A DNA stretch of 64,000 nt, taken from positions 1,631,001 through 1,695,000 of the forward strand of contig JAEOAD010001413.1 of the NCBI GenBank assembly GCA_036365145.1, in the 5' to 3' direction. The DNA is from Orientallactaga sibirica (lineage: Eukaryota; Chordata; Mammalia; Rodentia; Dipodidae). This document shows positions 1 to 11,684 of this stretch, in pieces (position 1 is the stretch's first letter; every line of letters starts with the position of its first letter). A program made the translations under genes and the position numbers. Below the pieces are notes generated by a model. The model was not told the origin of the DNA. It worked only from the letters and a program-made list of their open reading frames with translations, and searched no databases.

Positions 1-848
1 TGTTTGCAGTGGCTGGAGGCCCTGGTGTGCCCATTCTCTCTATATATATATCTCTCTCTCTCTTCCTCTTTCTCTGTCAAATAAATAAATAATAATAAAA
101 TATTTTAAACTTTGGATCGAGGTGTGGTGGTACATGCCTTTAATCCCAGCACTCAGGAGAGACAGGAGGATCACCGTGAGTTAAAGGCCACCCTGAGACT
201 ACAGAGTGAATTCCAGGTCAGCCTGGGCTCGAGCAAGACCCTACCTGGAAAAGCCAAAAAATAAGTAAATAAAAAACTTTGGGGGCTGGAGAGATGGTTT
301 AGTAGTTAAGGTGCTTGCCTGGGAAGCCTCAGGACCCAGGTTCAACTCCCCAGAACCCACATAAGCCAGACACACAAGGTCACTCATGTGCACAAGGTGG
401 TGCACATGTCTGGAGTTTGATTGCAGTGGCTGGAGACTCTGGTGTGCCAATTCTGTCTCTTTCACTCTCTCTCTCACTCTCTCTCTCATAAAAAATTAAA
501 TAAACTTTGGGGGAAAAAAAATCCAAAAGCAGGGTGAGGTGCGGTGGCTCATGCCTGTAATCTCAGCACTTGGGATGCTGAGATAGGAAGATGGTTGTGA
601 GTTCAAGGTAAGGCTGGGCTACAAAGTGAATTCCAGGTAAGTCTAGGCTAGAATGAGACTCTACCTCAGAAAACCAAAGTAAGGACTGGAGAGATGGCTT
701 AGTGGTTAAGCCGCTTGCCTATGAAGCCTAAGGACCCCGGTTCAAGGCTCAATTCCCCAGTACCCATGTAAGCCAGATGCACAAGGTGGTGCATGCATCT
801 GGAGTTTGTTTGCAGTGGCTGGAGGCCTTGTTGCACCCATTCTCTCTC

Positions 849-899
<51 letters not shown>

Positions 900-1427
900 G
901 TTGCTCTCAAATAAAAGAAAATAAAAAATAAACCAAAAAAAAAAAAAACAAAGTAAAAATAAACTTTGGTCTTTGACCTTACAGAGTTGAGTTTTTAAAT
1001 GAGAAGTTATAGAGACAGCCATACTTGTTTCTGTGTGTGTATGGTGTGTGTGTGTGTGTGTGTACATAGGCACATATGTGTATGCAGGTACCCACGTGTG
1101 CATATGAGTGTAGAGGTCAGAGGACAACCTCACGTGTTGCTCCTCAGAAACACTGTCTACTTTTTAAAAAATTTTTTAAATTATTTTTTATTTATTTTTG
1201 GAGAGAGAGACAGAGAGATAGACAGAGAAGGAGACAGATGGGCGCGCCAGCAGTCTCTCAGCTGCTGCGAACGAAATCCAGATGCGTGCGCCCCCTTGTG
1301 GTCAAGTGTGGCATTGCGCCCTTGCGTCACTTTGCATCTGGCTAAATGTGGGACCTGGAGATTGGAACCAGCATTCTTAGGCTTAGCAGGCAGGCGCCTT
1401 AACCGCTAAGCCATCTCTCCAGCCCTC

Positions 1428-1466
<39 letters not shown>

Positions 1467-4200
1467 AGACAGGATCTCTCATTAACCTGGAACTCAACAA
1501 TTCGGCTAGACTGGCTACCAGTGAGCTCCATGGATCTTCCTGTCTCCACCACTCCAGGGCTTATAGGTATGCACCACCCACACCTGGCACCTACATGGGT
1601 GCTGGTGGTCAGGCTCAGGTTCCCATGCTTGCAAGAGAAGCACTTTACTAACGAAACTACCTCCGTAGGCCTGAGAAGTTTACAATTGGATATGACAAGA
1701 GCTGTGACAGCTAGGAGCAGAGGGAGCTGAGCAAACAGGGGAGCCACCTCGCAGGAACCTACAGGATGAGGGAGAAGGTAGCTGAGCTAAATCTTAAAAG
1801 ATATCTATTAGTAAGCCAGCTACAGGGCATGGTGCATTATCCGCCAAAGGACCAACATACATGGAGATTCAGAGGTGAGAATGAACTGAGTGTGAGAGAA
1901 GCAGCCAGGAAAGAGCAGGCAGGATCAACATCCTAAGCTAAGGAGCCTCAGAAAGTGACCAACCATGGGCTAGAGAGACGGCTTAATGGTTAAGGCACTG
2001 GCCTCTGAAGCCAAAGGACCCAGGTTCGATTCCCCAGAACCCACATAAGCCAGATGCACAAGGTGGCGTATGCATCTGGAGTTCACTTGCAGTGGCTGAA
2101 GGCCCTGGCATGCCCATTCTCTCTCTTCCCCTATCTGCCTCTCTCTCTCTCTTTCTCTCTCTCAAATATAAAAAGACAGAAAGTGACCAACCAGCTTGGA
2201 TGATCCATGTGGTAGCTGCGGGTAGCAAGCCTACCCTATGAAGGGCTGTGGGTTCAAGACCAGGGAGGAGGTCCAGCAAAAGTGTGGTGGAGACAGGTAG
2301 ATGGTTCATGCCCAGTATCCTGCAGGCTGAGGCAGGAGGATTGTGGATTCCGGGACAACCGGTACTATGTAGGAAGACCCTATAACAAACAAAAAGAAAA
2401 AGCCAGGTATAGTGGCACACGCCTTTAATCCCAGCACTCGGGAGGCAAAGGTAGGAGGATCGCCATGAGTTCAAGGCCACCCTGAAATTACATAATGAAT
2501 TCCAGGTCAGCCTGGGCTACAGTGAGACCCTACCCCAAAAAAGAAAAGAAAAGAAAAGAAGAGAAAAGAAAAGAAAGAAGAAAGGGAGGGAGAGAGTCCT
2601 ATATCTCCAAATATAGTCTATTCTAAGGTACCAGAATTAGGACTTCAATATATAAATTTAGGGGCAGAGGGAGGGACATCTTTCCACCCATGACATATAT
2701 AAAGCTCAGGCTTTTCTGTTCAATGTGGAACAAAAACTTTCTAAATATATAAAAACTTATCTAAGTGAGTGATTTCTTCACAATTTTCCACTGCTTTCAT
2801 CCTATCTCAGCTGGTTAAATCAATAAAAGTCTCAGCGTTTTAAAAATACCTTAACAACTTTGACATTGAAGAGCATTCAATGCCTGAGCGAGTTCTCAGA
2901 TTCACTCAGCTTGATGGGCTCTCTCCCCCCCTCCAGAGGAAGCAGCCTCCACTCAGCTCTGAGTCACAGCGGGTCTTCTGGAACATCCTTTCTAGCAGCT
3001 GAACACATGAAGGCGGTGAGAGGAGATGTCTTTTATATACTGGGACATTTTGAGTAATCTGGCTCTAATAAGCCGTTCCTCTTGGTGAATGACTGAGCTA
3101 CCTGACGTCTTTTTACCAGAAAGAGATGAGTTTGCATCCGAATTACTTGCCTAAAAAGTTCATCTGTCGCATGTCAAAAGAGGTGATGGTTCGTGGAATA
3201 ATGGTGGTGGGCTGAGAGGCCACCTAGGAGGGCTCCCATTACTGGCTAGCAAACCTTGAGAAAATGACCTAACCCAGCCGGGCGTGGTGGCGCACGCCTT
3301 TAATCCCAGCACTCGGGAGGCAGAGGTAGGAGGATCGCCGAGAGTTCGAGGCTACCCTGAGACTACATATTAATTCCAGGTCAGCCCTGAGTTGCAAAAA
3401 AAAAAAAAAAAAAATGACCTAACCCATTTCATCCTGTTTGTCATTTGAAAAGGATGTAGGTGAGTTAAGGAACTCACTTTTTTTTTTTTTTTTTTTTTTT
3501 TTTTTGTCACTCTTTTGACTGCTCGGCGATCCTCCTACCTCTGCTAAGATCACTTCGGCTTCTTGTCACTTTTTGACTGTGACTTAAAGGTGCTCGATCA
3601 CTTCCTTGTATAAAATTCTAAAGTTTTGATATACTACAGGTCTGAGATTTTCACGTAAAGCAAGCACCCAGGGGCTGGGGAGATGGCGCCGTCATTAAAG
3701 GCACTTGCTTGTAAAGCCTGCTGGCCACAGGTTCGACCCTCCCAAGGAAGGATCCAAGGAAAGCCTGCTACAAAGTGACATGTGTATTTGTGATCCCAAT
3801 GTGCCTAGACAATGGAAGGCAGAGCCAGGAGGACCTGAAGCTTATGGGCCAGCTAGACTGGCATTTGTTCACGATAAGAAGAGACCCTGTCTCAAACAGG
3901 GGGGAGCAAGACCACAGACACCTCAAGGTTGTCCTCTAACCTCCACATGAACACTGTAGTGTGCATGCACCACAAACACACATACATGCATACATACATA
4001 CATACATACATACATACATACATACATACATTCATTCATACACACAGAAATTTCAGACTGGAAAAACGGTTCCGTGGTCAAAGGTACTTCTTTATAAAGC
4101 CTACTCGTCTGGGTTCAATTCCCAGGTACCCATGTAAAGCCAGACACAAAAAGTGGCACATGTATCTGGAGTTTGTTTGCCATGGCAAGAGGCCCTCGAG

Positions 4201-4234
<34 letters not shown>

Positions 4235-4537
4235 GTCAGATAAATTAATTAATAATAAAAAAAACCTGGACATAGTAGTGCTCATCTGTAATCCCAGCAC
4301 TCAGAGGCTTAGGCAAGGAGACTGAGTTTGAGGCCAGGGATAGGCTACATCACAAGAGACTGCCTCAAAAAAAGAAAAGGGGGCTGGAGAGATGGTTTAG
4401 CGGTTAAATGCTTGCCTAAGAAGCCCAAGGACCCCGGTTCAAGGCTCTCTTCTCCAGGACCCATGTAAGCCAGATGCACAAGGGGGTGCATGCATCTGGA
4501 GTTTGTTTGCAGTGGCTGGAGGCCCTGGTGCACCCAT

Positions 4538-4569
<32 letters not shown>

Positions 4570-5294
4570 CCTGCCTATTTCTGTATCTCTCTCTCAAATA
4601 AATAAAAAATAAAATAAAATATTTAAAAAATATTTAAAAAAAAAAAAAAAGAAAAGAAAAGGAAGGACTGAAGAGATTGCTTAGCAGTTAGGGCACTTGC
4701 CTGCAAAGCCAAAGGACCCAGGTTCAGTTCCCCAGGATTCACATAAGCCAGATGCGCAAGGTGGCACATGCATCTGGAATTCATTTGCAGTGGCCAGAAG
4801 CCCTGATGTACCCATTCTATCTGCCTCTTTCTCTCTCTCAAATAAATAATTTTTTGAAAAAAAGAAAAACAAAAAAACCCAATAGAATCAACTCAATAGC
4901 AGGTATCATAAGACATGCACAGAAGCAAGACATTGTGCCCCATTATCAGGGAAAAAATAGTTATTAGAAGTCAGGCGTGGTAGTGTACACCTTTAATCCA
5001 AGCACTCAGGAGGCAGAGGTAGGATGATCGCTGTGAGTTCAAGACCACCCTGAGACTACATAGTGAATTCCAGGTCAGCCTGAGCTAGAACAAGATGCTA
5101 CCTCAAAAAGCAAAAATAAACAAACAACAACAAAAGCAAAGTAGAGCTGGGGAGATGGCTCAGTGATTAAAGGCACTTGCTTGCAAAGCCTGCTAGCCCA
5201 GGTTCAAATTCCCAGTACCCATGTAAAGCCAGATGCACAAAATGGGGCATGCATCTGGAGTTTGTCTACAGGAGTCTTGCACAACCCATGCTTG

Positions 5295-5335
<41 letters not shown>

Positions 5336-5735
5336 GAAAATATTTTTAAAAATAAATAAGGTAGAGAATGATTGAGGAAGACACCTCTGTCCTACACACA
5401 CACACACGCACATACTCACACACACACACACACCACCACCATACACACACACACCCACACACATAGGAACATGCATGTATACACGCACACTGAACGCAAA
5501 AAAAAAAAAGATCTTAAAAAATAAAATTGAGGTCTGGAGGGATGGCTTAGCGATTAATGTGTTTGCCTACAAAGCCAAAGGACCCAGGTCTGATTCTCCA
5601 GGACCCACATTAGCCAGATGCACAAGGGGGCACACGGGTCTGGAGTTCGTTTGCAGTGGCTGGAGGCCCTGGCGTACCCATTCTCTCTCTCTCTCTCTCT
5701 CTCCCTCTTTCTCTGTCAAATAAATAAATAAGTAA
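1..5735 (+). repeat. SINE-dense region, nearly all + strand
   Basis: Dip-like SINEs (+): 1-110 (3' end only), 283-510, 684-945, 1965-2175, 3674-3960 (older), 4055-4260, 4381-4635, 4668-4865, 5146-5350, 5533-5735; reverse copy 1150-1425 (long variant). B1-like (+): 118-262, 528-676, 2290-2390 (old), 2403-2560, 3279-3415, 4262-4372, 4973-5125. Simple repeats: (TG)n 1031-1063, poly(T) 1434-1465 and 3478-3505, (CATA)n 3981-4040, (CA)n 5393-5462. Old rodent repeat 1466-1680. Stretches without repeats: 960-1030, 1690-1960 and 2640-3270; none shows a supported gene. Confidence 0.75.
5533..5735 (+). repeat. Representative Dip-like (B2-superfamily) SINE
   Basis: Head with A box (tggcttagcgattaatg) and B box (ggtctgattctcc), body 'gccagatgcacaaggggg', 'ggagttcgtttgcagtggctgg', then (CT)n, tctgtcaaataaataaataag. 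The 3' end combines AATAAA motifs with a pyrimidine/TCT stretch, the layout of 'T+' SINEs that are transcribed by pol III and can be polyadenylated. Most SINEs in this window follow this model. Confidence 0.75.
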
Positions 5736-6364
5736 AATTTAAAAGTCTCCCGTTTTCCTGTATGTATTACTTCTTAGACTAATAACTATGTATTAAAAGC
5801 CCCCTGGTATGAAACATACAAGTCCAAATGTAAGATTATAGGTGAGAGCTGGAGAGATGGCTTAGCAGTTAAGGTGCTTGCTTGTAAGCCTGACAGCCAG
5901 GGTTTGAATTCCCAGTACTTACGTGCAGCCAGATACATAGAGTGGCGCATACATCTGGATTTCTTTTGTAGTGGCAAGAGGCCCTGGCATGTGCCTCTCT
6001 CTCTCTCTCTCTCCCTCTCCCTCTCTCTCTCTCTCTCTATTCCTGCTTATAAATAATAATAAACAAATTTAGAAAATAAAAAAAAGATCATGTGTGAAAT
6101 GACATGATAGAAGTATAATGAGTGTTAAAATATTTCTGGAAAGGAGAAAGTTACTTCAGAAACAAGGCATAACTAGACACATTTTTAAAAAATCTTGTTC
6201 TGGGCATGGCAGTGCACGCCTTTAATCCTACCAGCAGTAGGAGGATCTCTGTGAGTTCAAGGCCAGTCTGAGACTACATAGTGAATTCTAGGTCAGCCAG
6301 GGCTAGATCGAGACCCTACCTTGAAAAACCAAAAAATCAAAAACAAAAACAAAAAAAAACTCGT

Positions 6365-6605
6365 GTTCTCAGGACTGCTGTTGGGTATACATGTTGTGAT
6401 GTTTGGCAAACTTCCAGTGTTCACAGGAAGCGTCTCCAAGCTCATCTCTTCACTGTCACTTCTCTGATATCTAATCGGAGGGGAGGATGAATGGAAAGCT
6501 CTCCCACACCCTTCACATTCCTGGGTTTTCTTCCAATCCGAATCCTCAGATGATGCATCAAATCCCATCACCAACTGGGGACTTTCCCGGGTTCTTCTCA
6601 ACACT
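6365..6605 (-). pseudogene. C2H2 zinc-finger gene remnant
   Basis: On the minus strand the frame ending near 6493 reads CEGCGRAFHSSSPP (compare C-x2-CGKAF of KRAB-type fingers), preceded about 6520-6560 by an HxLRIRIGRKP-like linker in another frame. A frameshift and lost ligands show decay. Flanked by SINEs; probably the residue of a last exon of a zinc-finger gene. Confidence 0.55.
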
Positions 6606-6787
6606 AACACCCTTTTCGTAATGAGAAAGAGAGGGCTGGATTTCCTCCAGACAATTTCCTACGGGTCTTGCAGAAACAAGATTTTACTAGCTGGGCATAG
6701 TGTAATGTCAGCACTAGTGAGGCTGAGCAGAAGCATGACAAGTTCCAGGCCAAGCACGACCTTGTTTCAGGAAAAGGGCGGGGAGAG

Positions 6788-6870
6788 GGTATTTTCCAGT
6801 ATGAATCATTTGATGCTGAGTCTGCTTGCTCAGAATGTATTTTCACATGAAGAAACTTCTGGAAAGAAGA
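6788..6870 (-). pseudogene. C2H2 zinc-finger remnant (finger end plus linker)
   Basis: Minus-strand frame reads KQTQHQMIHTGKY (about 6828-6790), the characteristic HxxxH-TGxK finger end and linker. No upstream Cys pair survives. Separated from the preceding remnant by a B1-like fragment (about 6680-6775). Confidence 0.5.
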
Positions 6871-8140
6871 AAATTAGTTCAGGATGAGGCATAACTGAGC
6901 ACATTTTTTAAAACTTGGGAGCCAGGCGTGGTGGTGCACGCTTTTAATACCAGCACTTGGGAGACAGAAGCAAGAGAATCACTGTAAGTTCGAGGCCACC
7001 TTGAGACTAGATAGTGAATTCCAGGTTAGCCTGAGCTATAGTGAGACCCTACCTTGGAAAAAAAAAATCTTGGGGCTGGAAGATGGCTCAACTAGTAAAG
7101 GGTCTTGCTTGCAAAGCCTGTCAGCCCAGATTCAATTCTCAGCACCCACTCCCATGTAAACCAGACTCAAATAGTGGCAGAAGTGTCTGGCATTTGTTTG
7201 CAGTGGCAAGAGGCCCTGGTGTACCCATATTTGTGTGTCCCCATATAGAAATAATTTAAATAATTCTCAAGCATAATAATAATTGCAAATAAAATTTTAA
7301 ATTCTCTAGCCAGGCGTGGTGGCACACGCCTTTAATCCCAGCACTCACAGGAGGCAGAGGTAGGAGGATCACCATGAGTTTGAGGCCACCCTGAGACTAC
7401 ATAGGGAATTCCAGGTCAGCCTGAGCTACAGTGAGACCCCACCTTGAAAAACCAAAAAAAAAAAAAAATCTCATGTTGGGCTGAAGAGATGGCTCAGCAG
7501 TTAAAGGTGCATGCTTACAAAGCCTGATGGCCTGGATTCAAATCCTCAGCACCCATGTAAAAGCATATATATAAAGTAGCACATGCATCTGGAGTTTGCT
7601 TGCAGTGGCTAGAGGCCCTGGCATGCCCATTCTCTCTTTATCTGCCCCTCTCTCTCAAATAAAAATTAATAAAAAATGTTAAAAAAATTCTTGAGCTAAA
7701 GCCAGGCATGGTGGCACATGCCTTTAATCCCAGCACTAAGGAGGCAGAGGTAAGAGGATTGCTGTAAGTTTAAGGCCAACCTGAGACTGTACAATGAATT
7801 CCAGGTCAGCCTGAGCCAGAGCAAGACCCTACCTCGGGAAAACAACAACAACAACACACACAAAAAAAACCAGTCTTGAGCAGAGCCCAGCCGGGTGTGG
7901 TGATGCACGCCTTTAATCCCAACAATGGGGAGGCAGAAGTAGAAGGATCACCATGAGTTCGAAGCCACCCTGAGACTACATAGTGAATTCTAGGTCAGCC
8001 TGGGCTAGAGTGACACCTTACCTCAAAAAATCAAACTAATAGGGCTGGAGAGATGGCTTAGCCATTAAGGCGCCTGCCTCCTAAGCCTAAGAACGCTGGT
8101 TCCAATCTCCAGGTCCCACATTTAGCCAAGTGACGCAAGG

Positions 8141-9577
8141 GCGCAATGCTGTACTTGACCACAAGGGGGCGCACGCATCTGGATTTTGTTCTCAGCAGCT
8201 GAGAGGCTGCTTGGCGCGCCCATCTCTATCTGTCTTCCTCTCCCTCTCTCTCCAAAAAAAAAAAAAATCAAACTAATAAAATTCTCATGTTCTTTGTACT
8301 AATCTTAGGGATAAATGTTCTGATGACACATTTGTATGGTTTCCTTTAGCTTAAGGCAGATTTTAGCACCGAGGTCCTCCAACAAACACGGCACCTTGAA
8401 TTCTCTCCACTGGTTTTCCAGTAACCTCTCTGGTACCTACGTAGTCTAAATCTTCCTGAAGATTCTCACACTCATTTTACAATTGTTTTTCTCTAGAGCA
8501 AATTCCCTCACTGGTGCTAAAGAAAAAAGTAGGAGGCTTGATTGAAGTACTTCCCACATTCAGAACGTTCAAAGATCTCACCAATATGAATCGTCAAATA
8601 CTGAATGAGTTTCCCCCTGAAGGCTCTTTCATGTTGACACATTCCCCTCTTATGTGAATAACATAATGTTTAAGGTCCGGACCCTAGCAGGGTTTTCCAC
8701 ATTTGTCCCCTCCTACTTCAAATATTTTTCTCTAGGCCTTGAGAGATTTGTCAGCAGTTAAGGCTTGAAAAGCCTAAGGACCCAGGTTTGATCTATGTAA
8801 AGCCAGATGCGCGAAGTGTCACATGCATCTGGAATTCGTTTGCAGCAGTTGGAGGTCCTGGCATGCCCATATTCTCAATCTCATTCTCTCTGTCTCCCTC
8901 CCTCCCTCCCTTCCTGTCCCTCCCCCTCTCTCTGTTTCTCTCTCCTTGCAAACAAATATAAAAATTATTTATTTTGCAAGCAGAGAAAGAGAGACAGACA
9001 AGGGAAGAGAGACAGAGAGAATGGGCACACCAGGGCCTTCAGCTGCCATGAACAAACTCCAGATGCATGCGTCACTTTGTGCATCCCAATTTAGGACAGC
9101 CTGGACTATTGAGTTTCAGGTCGACCTGGGCTAGAGTGAGCACCTGCCTGTGGTCGTTGAAATGTAAAGTGTCCCCCTTAGCTTATGTGTTTGTGATTAA
9201 GTCTCATACTTGACCCCTAGTTGGTGACAATTTGGGAGATGGAGTTCGTTTGCAGTGGCAGGAAGCCCTGGCGCCCCCATTCTTTCTCTGTCCTTCTGCC
9301 TCTTTGTGTCTTTCTCAAATAAATAAGTTGTTTTGTTTTGTTTTGTTTTGTTTTGTTTTGTTTTGTTTTGTTTTGTTTTGTTTTGTTTTGTTTTTCAGGG
9401 TAGGGTCTCACTCTAGCCCAGACTGATCTGGAATTCACTATGTAGTCTCAGGGTGGCCTCGAACTCACAGTGAGCCTCCTACCTCTGCCTCCTGAGTGCT
9501 TAAATGGATTAAAGGTGTACACCACCATGCCTGGCATATTTTTTTAAAAAAAAAAAAAAATGAAAAAAGGGGCTGGG
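8141..9577 (+). repeat. Tandem duplication, unit 1 (1437 bp)
   Basis: The sequence from gcgcaatgctgtacttgacc to the ggggctgg before 9578 is repeated immediately downstream. Contents in order: 3' part of a long-variant Dip-like SINE, zinc-finger remnant, degraded Dip-like (+, 8733-8965), partial Dip-like (-, 8965-9090), B1 fragment, Dip-like 3' part (9235-9330), (TTTTG)13 and B1-like (-, 9394-9540). Confidence 0.95.
8530..8657 (-). pseudogene. C2H2 zinc-finger remnant inside duplication unit 1
   Basis: The minus-strand frame includes QHERAFRGKLIQYLTIHIGE followed by ERSECGKYFNQASY: one and a half decayed fingers with an IHxGE linker and a CxxC-GK motif in which the first Cys is lost. Same orientation as the remnants at 6.4-6.9 kb, so a single minus-strand zinc-finger locus seems to have decayed here. 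Confidence 0.65.
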
Positions 9578-11010
9578 GCGCAATGCTGTACTTGACCACA
9601 AGGGGCGCACGCATCTGGATTTTGTTCTCAGCAGCTGAGAGGCTGCTTGGCGCGCCCATCTCTATCTGTCTTCCCTCTCCCTCTCTCTCCAAAAAAAAAA
9701 AAAAATCAAACTAATAAAATTCTCATGTTCTTTGTACTAATCTTAGGGATAAATGTTCTGATGACACATTTGTATGGTTTCCTTTAGCTTAAGGCAGATT
9801 TTAGCACCGAGGTCCTCCAACAAACATGGCACCTTGAATTCTCTCCACTGGTTTTCCAGTAACCTCTCTGGTACCTACGTAGTCTAAATCTTCCTGAAGA
9901 TTCTCACACTCATTTTACAATTGTTTTTCTCTAGAGCAAATTCCCTCACTGGTGCTAAAGAAAAAAGTAGGAGGCTTGATTGAAGTACTTCCCACATTCA
10001 GAACGTTCAAAGATCTCACCAATATGAATCGTCAAATACTGAATGAGTTTCCCCCTGAAGGCTCTTTCATGTTGACACATTCCCCTCTTATGTGAATAAC
10101 ATAATGTTTAAGGTCCGGACCCTAGCAGGGTTTTCCACATTTGTCCCCTCCTACTTCAAATATTTTTCTCTAGGCCTTGAGAGATTTGTCAGCAGTTAAG
10201 GCTTGAAAAGCCTAAGGACCCAGGTTTGATCTATGTAAAGCCAGATGCGCGAAGTGTCACATGCATCTGGAATTCGTTTGCAGCAGTTGGAGGTCCTGGC
10301 ATGCCCATATTCTCAATCTCATTCTCTCTCTCTGTCTCCCTCCCTCCCTTCCTGTCCCTCCCCCTCTCTCTGTTTCTCTCTCCTTGCAAACAAATATAAA
10401 AATTATTTATTTTGCAAGCAGAGAAAGAGAGACAGACAAGGAAGAGAGACAGAGAGAATGGGCACACCAGGGCCTTCAGCTGCCATGAACAAACTCCAGA
10501 TGCATGCGTCACTTTGTGCATCCCAATTTAGGACAGCCTGGACTATTGAGTTTCAGGTCGACCTGGGCTAGAGTGAGCACCTGCCTGTGGTCGTTGAAAT
10601 GTAAAGTGTCCCCCTTAGCTTATGTGTTTGTGATTAAGTCTCATACTTGACCCCTAGTTGGTGACAATTTGGGAGATGGAGTTCGTTTGCAGTGGCAGGA
10701 AGCCCTGGCGCCCCCATTCTTTCTCTGTCCTTCTGCCTCTTTGTGTCTTTCTCAAATAAATAAGTTGTTTTGTTTTGTTTTGTTTTGTTTTGTTTTGTTT
10801 TGTTTTGTTTTGTTTTGTTTTGTTTTTCAGGGTAGGGTCTCACTCTAGCCCAGACTGATCTGGAATTCACTATGTAGTCTCAGGGTGGCCTCGAACTCAC
10901 AGTGAGCCTCCTACCTCTGCCTCCTGAGTGCTTAAATGGATTAAAGGTGTACACCACCATGCCTGGCATATTTTTTTTTAAAAAAAAAAGAAAATGAAAA
11001 AAAGGGGCTG
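9578..11010 (+). repeat. Tandem duplication, unit 2 (about 1433 bp)
   Basis: Nearly identical to unit 1 (offset 1437). The differences I see are repeat-length changes (poly(A), G runs, CT/CCCT, TTTTG) and one substitution (acggcacc to atggcacc near 9825). Ends in the first 8 nt of the Dip-like SINE that starts at 11004. Confidence 0.95.
9967..10094 (-). pseudogene. Duplicate copy of the zinc-finger remnant (unit 2)
   Basis: Identical in this segment to 8530-8657, carried along by the 1.44-kb tandem duplication. No restored frame. Confidence 0.65.
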
Positions 11011-11625
11011 GAGGAATGGCTTGGCGGTTAAGGGGTCTGCCTGCAAAGCCAAAGGACCCTGGTTTGATTCCCCAGGACCCACGTTAGCCAGATGCACAAG
11101 GGGGCACATGCGTCTGGAGTTCGTTTGCAGTGGCTGGAGGCCCTGGCATGCCCATTCTCTCTCTCCCTCTTTCTCTGTCAAATAAATTAATAAAAATAAA
11201 ATTAAAATTAAAAAAATGAAAAAAAGGCAGGCGTGGTGGCACACACCTTTAATCCCAGCACTTGCAGGGGCGGGCTGAAGCGGGAGGATTGCTGAGTTCA
11301 AGACTGCCTAAGACTACATAGTGAATTCCAGGTCAGCCTGGGCTAGAATGAGACCCTACCTCAAAAAAATAAAATGAAGAGAAAAAAACCCCAAAGACTA
11401 CAATGTTTTCCTAATGTTTTGGCACATTGTCTCTAATCACTGACACACCCCAACATCAGACAGGTTTCTTGTGCTTGCATGACAAACACTTTGACCACTG
11501 AATTTTCTTTCCACCCCCTGAGACCTCTTTCTTTTTTTTTCTTTCTCCCTTTCTTTCTTTCTCCCCTTCTCCTTCCTTCCTTCCTTCCTTCCTCTCTCTC
11601 TCTCTCTCTCTCTTTCTTTTTCTTT

Positions 11626-11684
<59 letters not shown>

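Larger units (their letters stand above)
5736..8140 (+). repeat. SINE-dense region around zinc-finger remnants
   Basis: Dip-like (+): 5848-6075, 7071-7290, 7478-7685, 8041-8140 (continues into the duplication). B1-like (+): 6200-6345, 6920-7065, 7311-7465, 7700-7865, 7888-8035. 6110-6185 and 6840-6910 are similar to each other (tggaaag...ttcag...aggcataact...cacattttt), suggesting an older local duplication of the decayed zinc-finger locus. Confidence 0.7.

Noticed and set aside
699..1133. Frames such as [22 protein letters not shown] repeated across the window
   Set aside because: These are reverse translations of Dip-like SINE bodies, recurring wherever a copy occurs, not genes.
2860..3057. 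65-codon frame in unique sequence
   Set aside because: Starts at an arbitrary ATG, no recognisable domain or splice context; length expected by chance.
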